This document shows positions 58,567-64,000 of a stretch of 64,000 bases of DNA, one piece after another (position 1 is the stretch's first letter; the number at the start of each line of letters is the position of its first letter). This DNA comes from Fasciola hepatica (lineage: Eukaryota; Platyhelminthes; Trematoda; Plagiorchiida; Fasciolidae), in the NCBI GenBank assembly GCA_948099385.1, contig CANUEZ040000107.1:4526001-4590000 (forward strand), written 5' to 3'. Both the position numbers and the translations under genes were made by a program. The notes beneath the pieces are model-generated. The model did no database searches, was not told where the DNA came from, and was given only the letters and a program-made list of their open reading frames with translations.

Positions 58567-59259
58567 AAGGGCCCTTGGTATTTTTTATCGATGAATGTTT
58601 ACAAATATGTTGCTGCCTCAGAAATTGAGTTTAAGACAAAACATTCAAAGCAAAGTGCTGAAAGCCAAGAAAACTAACCTGGAACAAAGATCTTGAGGCA
58701 CAGTCGTGCTCTACCTCTTCCGTCCTGTGCTACCCAAACTGGACAGAACTAAGACGGAACGGAAGAAGGGACATTCCTCCGCTATGCTCAGATCTGGGAA
58801 ATCTCACAGGATCACTGTTCCCTGGGAAATTTCAGCTGGCTTTCCACCCAACCCCACAACAGAAATGGCGAGAGCGGAAAATGATAGAAGACGGTCTAAG
58901 AGGGAAGTTGTAGAACGGTGTTAAACGAGCATAGTAAATAGAATGGGTGATGACGACACTTATTGGTCGATAAAAAGGGAGAGAAGAAATAGAAGATCAG
59001 AGGTGAAGGTTGGCTGGGGAATCACAAGGGTAAAGGTGGCACTGAGTACAAAAATTTTGAATGACTGTGACTGGTAGAGGGGCCCCCTATCTGCTGGTTT
59101 CGGTGAAAGCACTGTCCTAGCAGTGGTCCGGCAGATGTTCGAATTAAACAATCATTCCAGCTGCTATCACTACAGTCGGGAGCCTGCTTCAAACGTTGCC
59201 AACACTTTTACGGCGGAGTACCTCACAAGCAACTGAGGGCTCTCTCAAGCATTGACTTC

Positions 59260-59980
59260 AGTGAGCTCCCTCTGGCAAACACAAGATCGCTGAGGTTCAG
59301 CAGCTTTGGAGCCAGCCTTTGAAAATGTATCTACCCCTTCTCAATTCCCAAAGTTCCTACCAAGTCTCCTCAGTTTCCTGCTTTTCAGCGCGAAAAATAA
59401 AATGCCTGTAGCCTCTGCTCATTGGGAAGGCTCCTCAGACCGATGAATCACCTGGCAAAGCGGCGATGAGCCTGTTCTAGCAGCTCCGTGTCTCTTGCCA
59501 AGATAGGTATCTGAGCCTGGCCACGGTATTCTTGGTGCGGCCAAACAACCGCCTCGCAAAGCTGAAACCCAGCCCCGGGCTTTCTGAACGCCAAGGTCCC
59601 CTTAATCCAGCCAGATTCTCCGGAGGCCTTTTGGGTAGGCTTTGAGCGTTGCTCTGCAGATCCCAGTTCGCTCTATGTAGTTACCACGAGGTCCTTTTCC
59701 GCTATCATTTTGGTGGTTTCAGCAGGCCCGTTAGCTCTCCAAGGCACATTATCGGTTGAAGGTCTTAAATGTCTACTGGATGGAAGCCCTTAATGGCACT
59801 CAGTAATGAGTGGCTTTCTTCTACACCTTCACGACTTTGGACTCAGGCCGACCACATTGCTATTGGTCACCTCTGGCAAGATTAAACTCAAGATTGTCCA
59901 TCAGTTTTACCACGTGTATTGACCTTGATCACACTGTCGTCCGCGTGATTTACAGCCTGCATCTCGTCAGTGGCAAAGTT
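59260..59980 (-). pseudogene. Mirror copy of LINE remnant L9
   Basis: Inverted duplicate of 54450-55170 with one substitution noticed near 59271. Same decayed LINE C-terminal region. Confidence 0.65.
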
Positions 59981-60789
59981 TTATTAAAGCCAATCGTCGC
60001 TAGCGGCTGCTACCGGAGGATGAACACGGATCACTTTTCTGAGCAGAGTTATCCACTTGATTATCGATACGGTCGAAGGTCGGGGGTCCAAAAGGGCCAC
60101 AGACAGAGATCCAGTGGACTTTGTTCGGGGTCGCCTATGCAGCCCAAGGTCCGTCAGCCAGACACAAGTAGGAACAATGGACAATTGCATTCTAGTTTGT
60201 GCTGTTAGGCACGCGGTGATTGAGATTCCGGGTATGAAGATGCGTGGAGATGCCTTAAACTCAAACCGAATCGCAGCCGGAAGGAAAGTTCGGAAGCACT
60301 AGCGAACTGTGAAGTTTGGAGAGACGGCAAATGCTGCTGCGAACGGCAAGGGAAATAAACTTTCCCATTTTGGTCGGAAGTAACTTAACGCCAAGATTCA
60401 GTCAAATGATCAAGAAAGCATACGGTTTACTGATTCGAAACCAGAGACGTCTCGTTTGTTTGGAGCAGCGTTTCGAGAAGCAGCCTAATCTGCCTTCGTT
60501 CACGGCCAGTCAGCTAGAAAAGCGCTGTGGTTACTGTTTGGGTTGCAGTTTCGAGCTGTTTCTCAGAAGCAGATGTTTCAAGTTTGATAGGCTTCCCCAG
60601 GACGATATGAGGCTGCTAAATCAGATGGGCTGCCTCCGTCTATTTTCAGAGACGATGGCTCAATATTACTATCCGAGTTGATAAAAAATCTTCCGTGTGT
60701 TGTTTGATGGGGCGAATTTCAAAGGGTTGACGTGAATCGATGGTCCTACCGGTTTAGAAGATAAGTGAGATCCTTCCGAAAAAACACAG

Positions 60790-61280
60790 TGCAGTAGGTG
60801 TAACGGCCAAAGCACTCAAGCCTTGGTCCGGGTGAAGGCTGAACAACAATTCAGTGCTCGATTCCCCGACTAATTTTCTTCACTCGTTCTGGATAGCACC
60901 TTGGAGCCTCAAGGCAACGCGTAGCCCAAATCGATGCAGAACCCAAATGAAAACACGGTTGCTCTGCAAATCGTACGTTACTACTGGAGAGTAAAAAAAT
61001 AGGTACAAACACGATCATACCCCTGACTGTGAGCCTCGGCCACTGTCCAAACAAAAAGGTAGTCAAAAATAGGATAAAATTCTGTTGAAAGGGAGCAGTT
61101 GGCCAAAAAGATCAAATAGTAAGTACCTGTCTCCAGAGTAATCTCAGTAGGATCAGAGGCGGTAAAAAGAAAAAGTAAGTGCATCAAGCGTAGGTTATTC
61201 GTCGACCACGAAACAGTGTTAGCACGAATAAGGTTGGAGAAAGCAGTCCATAATTGCACAGAGAGTTTGTAAAGGTAAGC
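60790..61280 (-). repeat. Mirror copy of repeat R3
   Basis: Inverted duplicate of 53150-53640 inside the right arm. Confidence 0.55.
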
Positions 61281-61399
61281 AGAAGGGGAACCTTTCAATC
61301 AACTTGGATGTTACACTTGGTTTGGTCTGCGTTACAGCCAAATTGTACGCAGGTAATATTATCTTCCCCACTCGTTAGAAAAACTGGATATTGCTGGAG

Positions 61400-61609
61400 C
61401 GGGGATGAAGCTAGATATAGATTTGGTGGGGTTTGTGTTGTTCACATCATTCTTCAAAACATTTCAAAACACAGACATAACTTCCGTGTGCCTACTATTT
61501 CCGTTTTCTATATTACAGCGGCCTTTGACTCAGTCGACCGAACAGTTCTCCAGAGCAGCCTTTTGCCCAGGGGCTCACTTGAGTAATTCATTTCTATTCT
61601 AATGCTTCA
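61400..61609 (+). pseudogene. Mirror copy of LINE fragment L8
   Basis: Inverted duplicate of 52821-53030, carrying the same AAFDSVDR motif. One nearby substitution (about 61507) changes Phe to Ser in an overlapping frame. Confidence 0.6.
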
Positions 61610-64000
61610 TGACATGAGCTGGCAAAGCCAAGGCCTGGCTTGCTGTGATCTCCAGCCATAGTTCACCACAGAAGTATTTTGCATCAGACTTGCCCCGTTC
61701 CTTCTTCTTTTACCCCTCTGACTGACGCGGTCCTGGATACCACGCCTTCGCCATGTGGAGATGGTGGTGTTGAACTTTTACCGGGTGGGAATTTGTGAGA
61801 CCTTAAATACGTGAGGATCCAGTTAAGTTGCAGGCTCTTCTGGACAGTTTGGCTGACTGCGTAGCAATGTTTGGCATGCATTTTGCACTTTGAAAGAGCA
61901 GGATGTAGCCGTAATATTTGGTCGGCTAAAGGCAAGCTCTGCGGTATCTAGGATAACCTTGACCCGGAAGACAATTTCTATTATCTGAGAGGCTGCATTT
62001 CATCCGGAGTTCGGATATCAGGTGAGGTACCTCCGCTTACAGAAGAAAGGTTCGCCATTCGCCAGATTTAGGGGCCCATGACATTGCAAAGGCGTTCGTT
62101 TGCCTGCCATGGGTAGTGTACACCGCAGCAGTCAGGCCCATGCTTCTGGGTGGTTCAGAAACAACTGCTGCGGGTGGAGAATACATCAATATTGTCGGCT
62201 TTTCGATACCGGTGTTTTCCTAGCATTGTTCAAACCTGGTGGGGCAGCCACATAAGCATTGGGGGGGGGTCGGTGAAGAGTACAACGTTCACGAGCCAAG
62301 TTGATGGAGCTCTGTAGATCATTAGGCTAGGATGGTTTGTAAGTGTTCCGCATGTCCCTGAGAGGATTCCTCCTTGCGCATTGTTTTCTAAGGCTCTGAA
62401 CTACTCTGAGATCTTGGTATTTTTCGCTTAATTTTACCGATTGTTATTCTGAGAATGTTATAAATGAAACCTACGGAACGTTTTCACCATGAACACATAA
62501 AGGTTATTCTTTCGATTTGCAATAGACAAGCCCCTATAATTCGTGTGAGCCGTCCTCAGTAAGTGTATTTTCAGACTGTTTTATCTATCATTAGCCTGGC
62601 GATTCTGTGCTCTGGTTTCGGTTGCTACTTCCCAGCATCGTCGAGTGAACGGCGATAAGAGTAGGAGCACAGTGATGGAGATTCAAAAAATGAAAGTATC
62701 AAAAGGAATCAATGGGGCAAAGAAAGAGTCCGAGCGCAACCACGCCAGTGAACGTGACACCCAGCCACATCACCTTATGTCTCCAACCATCTGGTGGGCG
62801 GACGGCTTGGGCACCAGCCTTGAAGTCTAACGCGTCCTACGTGGCCAAATCTACTGGCCAAGGTTTTCATACTTTTGCCATGTCGTGGACCAGCCACCTC
62901 GACCTAATGTCCAATCACCAGTCCCCTCAGTAAACAGAGCACACCGACAAAGTCTATTGGTGAGCAAGCGTAACTCACGTAACACACGTATGAGCAATGT
63001 GTAGCCAAATTCGCAACGGATCCCGAAATCAAAAGGCGACTATCCGTGATATTCTACGATATTAGGTTATTGAATGAACAATGACACCAAGAAGATACAA
63101 ACCTCAATAATGAAATCACAAGGACTCAACAACGAGAGACCGAATTGCAGTGTGCGAGCAAGGAGCACGTGCTTCACGCAGGTCCAGAACAGGGATATGA
63201 CAAAGTAGCGCTCTGGACGCGAACAAACAACAATTGGTCCATAAAAACAAACGGTGCGTAAAGACACGCCAATAGTGCAAACAAGTGAGTGATGTTAAGA
63301 AAAACACTGAATCGCAAAGGTTTTCGGGGGATTTTCCAAGACCGGTGGTTACACCGCCCACCAAAATCCTCCCGAATCCTTGGCAGAGTCAAAGGTTTGG
63401 TATAAAGGTATTAATTCATCTTACCTACCTAGGCTCCGCTGTCAGTGCGCGTGCCTAATGCTCGTCGTCAACGTTCTACATATGGTCGCTCCTAATCCGA
63501 TGGCCACATAGACGCGAGGCTGTTCTACATCTTCCACGAGAACAACTGACCGATGGCGGGCGTGGAGGGGGCACATGGATGCTCTCCTCCGAGGGGCCAT
63601 CCTGCCCTGGCTGTATGTGCTTGCGTGAGCGTGTGTGTGTGTATGATGTAATCACCGCTACCTCCACGTACGCAAAAGACATTTCAGTAACGTCAACAAA
63701 AGCAAATTGCAAACACCGCCACATGTTTGATAGGGGTTACGGGGTATAGCGTGCATCGGATATATGTGTGTGTCTAAATGCACAATGGAATCCCATTTAT
63801 CACCACATATCGGAAAAAACCTGTAATGTCACCGAAAGTCTGTGAGCATTGTAACTTGTTTGACGGAGACCATGTGGTAAAACGAGTGCAAAGTATGTGA
63901 GTGTGCATCTGGTGTATGATGGCCCGATAGGTCAGTGTGTTGTGAATGTTCCCATATATGGGGTTTCTTTACCCACCTCGAAGACGAATGCGAAATAGTC

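Larger units (their letters stand above)
58567..64000 (-). repeat. Giant palindrome, right arm (runs off window)
   Basis: Inverse of 50430-55863; details are in the left-arm entry. The last base of the window pairs with the last base of the BEL integrase stop codon (50429), and identity is unbroken to that point, so the arm continues beyond the window. Whether it carries a second copy of the BEL element cannot be seen. Confidence 0.95.

Noticed and set aside
1..64000. CRISPR arrays, rRNA or prokaryotic operons
   Set aside because: There are no regularly spaced direct repeats and no rRNA-like blocks, and gene structure and element content are eukaryotic.

Overview
This 64 kb window is eukaryotic and made almost entirely of transposable elements, most of them decayed and several nested in one another. 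I found no ordinary host gene, rRNA, tRNA or CRISPR array that I could support. The mix of many CR1/jockey-like LINE fragments, a BEL/Pao LTR element, a Tnp2-like DNA transposon with very small introns, and moderate GC suggests a flatworm, perhaps a tapeworm. That assignment is an inference from element content, not a measured result.

Layout. Bases 1-1195 are one arm of an inverted repeat whose partner is 39289-40483. Dispersed 'family X' (a retroposon-like repeat with a conserved 3' hairpin and usually an ATT-type tail) appears near 2489-4540 (-), 28490-30016 (+) and 38253-39270 (+). From 5.9 to 20.9 kb lie several minus-strand LINE ORF2 remnants. One of them is split just before reverse-transcriptase motif A by a 3'-truncated copy of a Tnp2-like DNA transposon (6904-9323). 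A second dispersed repeat, 'family Y', marked by a palindrome around TTGACCATGGTCAA, occurs near 11.6, 21.1 and 23.0 kb. A TA-rich microsatellite lies at 25.4-25.6 kb.

The best preserved LINE (25.9-32.1 kb, minus) has ORF1, an endonuclease domain split by a family X insertion, and a reverse transcriptase with a FADD box. Its 5' part is repeated head-to-head at 32.3-33.4 kb. Abutting that is a nearly complete DNA transposon (33424-38247) with 10-bp terminal inverted repeats CCCTAGTGGC. It carries a broken transposase gene and a second gene of short exons that encodes a DUF4806-like protein. The right part has a LINE (42.6-46.1 kb, plus) followed by BEL/Pao gag-pol (46.3-50.4 kb, plus), which is broken by stops, frameshifts and an internal deletion.

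From 50.43 kb to the window end the DNA is a giant palindrome. Two arms of about 5.43 kb (50430-55863 and 58567-64000) are almost identical inverted copies around a 2.7 kb spacer that holds a LINE with a recognisable reverse transcriptase. The second arm runs off the window, so the true arm is at least this long.

The two most interesting items are this palindrome and the two-gene DNA transposon, in which a DUF4806-like gene is paired with a Tnp2-like transposase and spliced through introns of about 34-41 nt.
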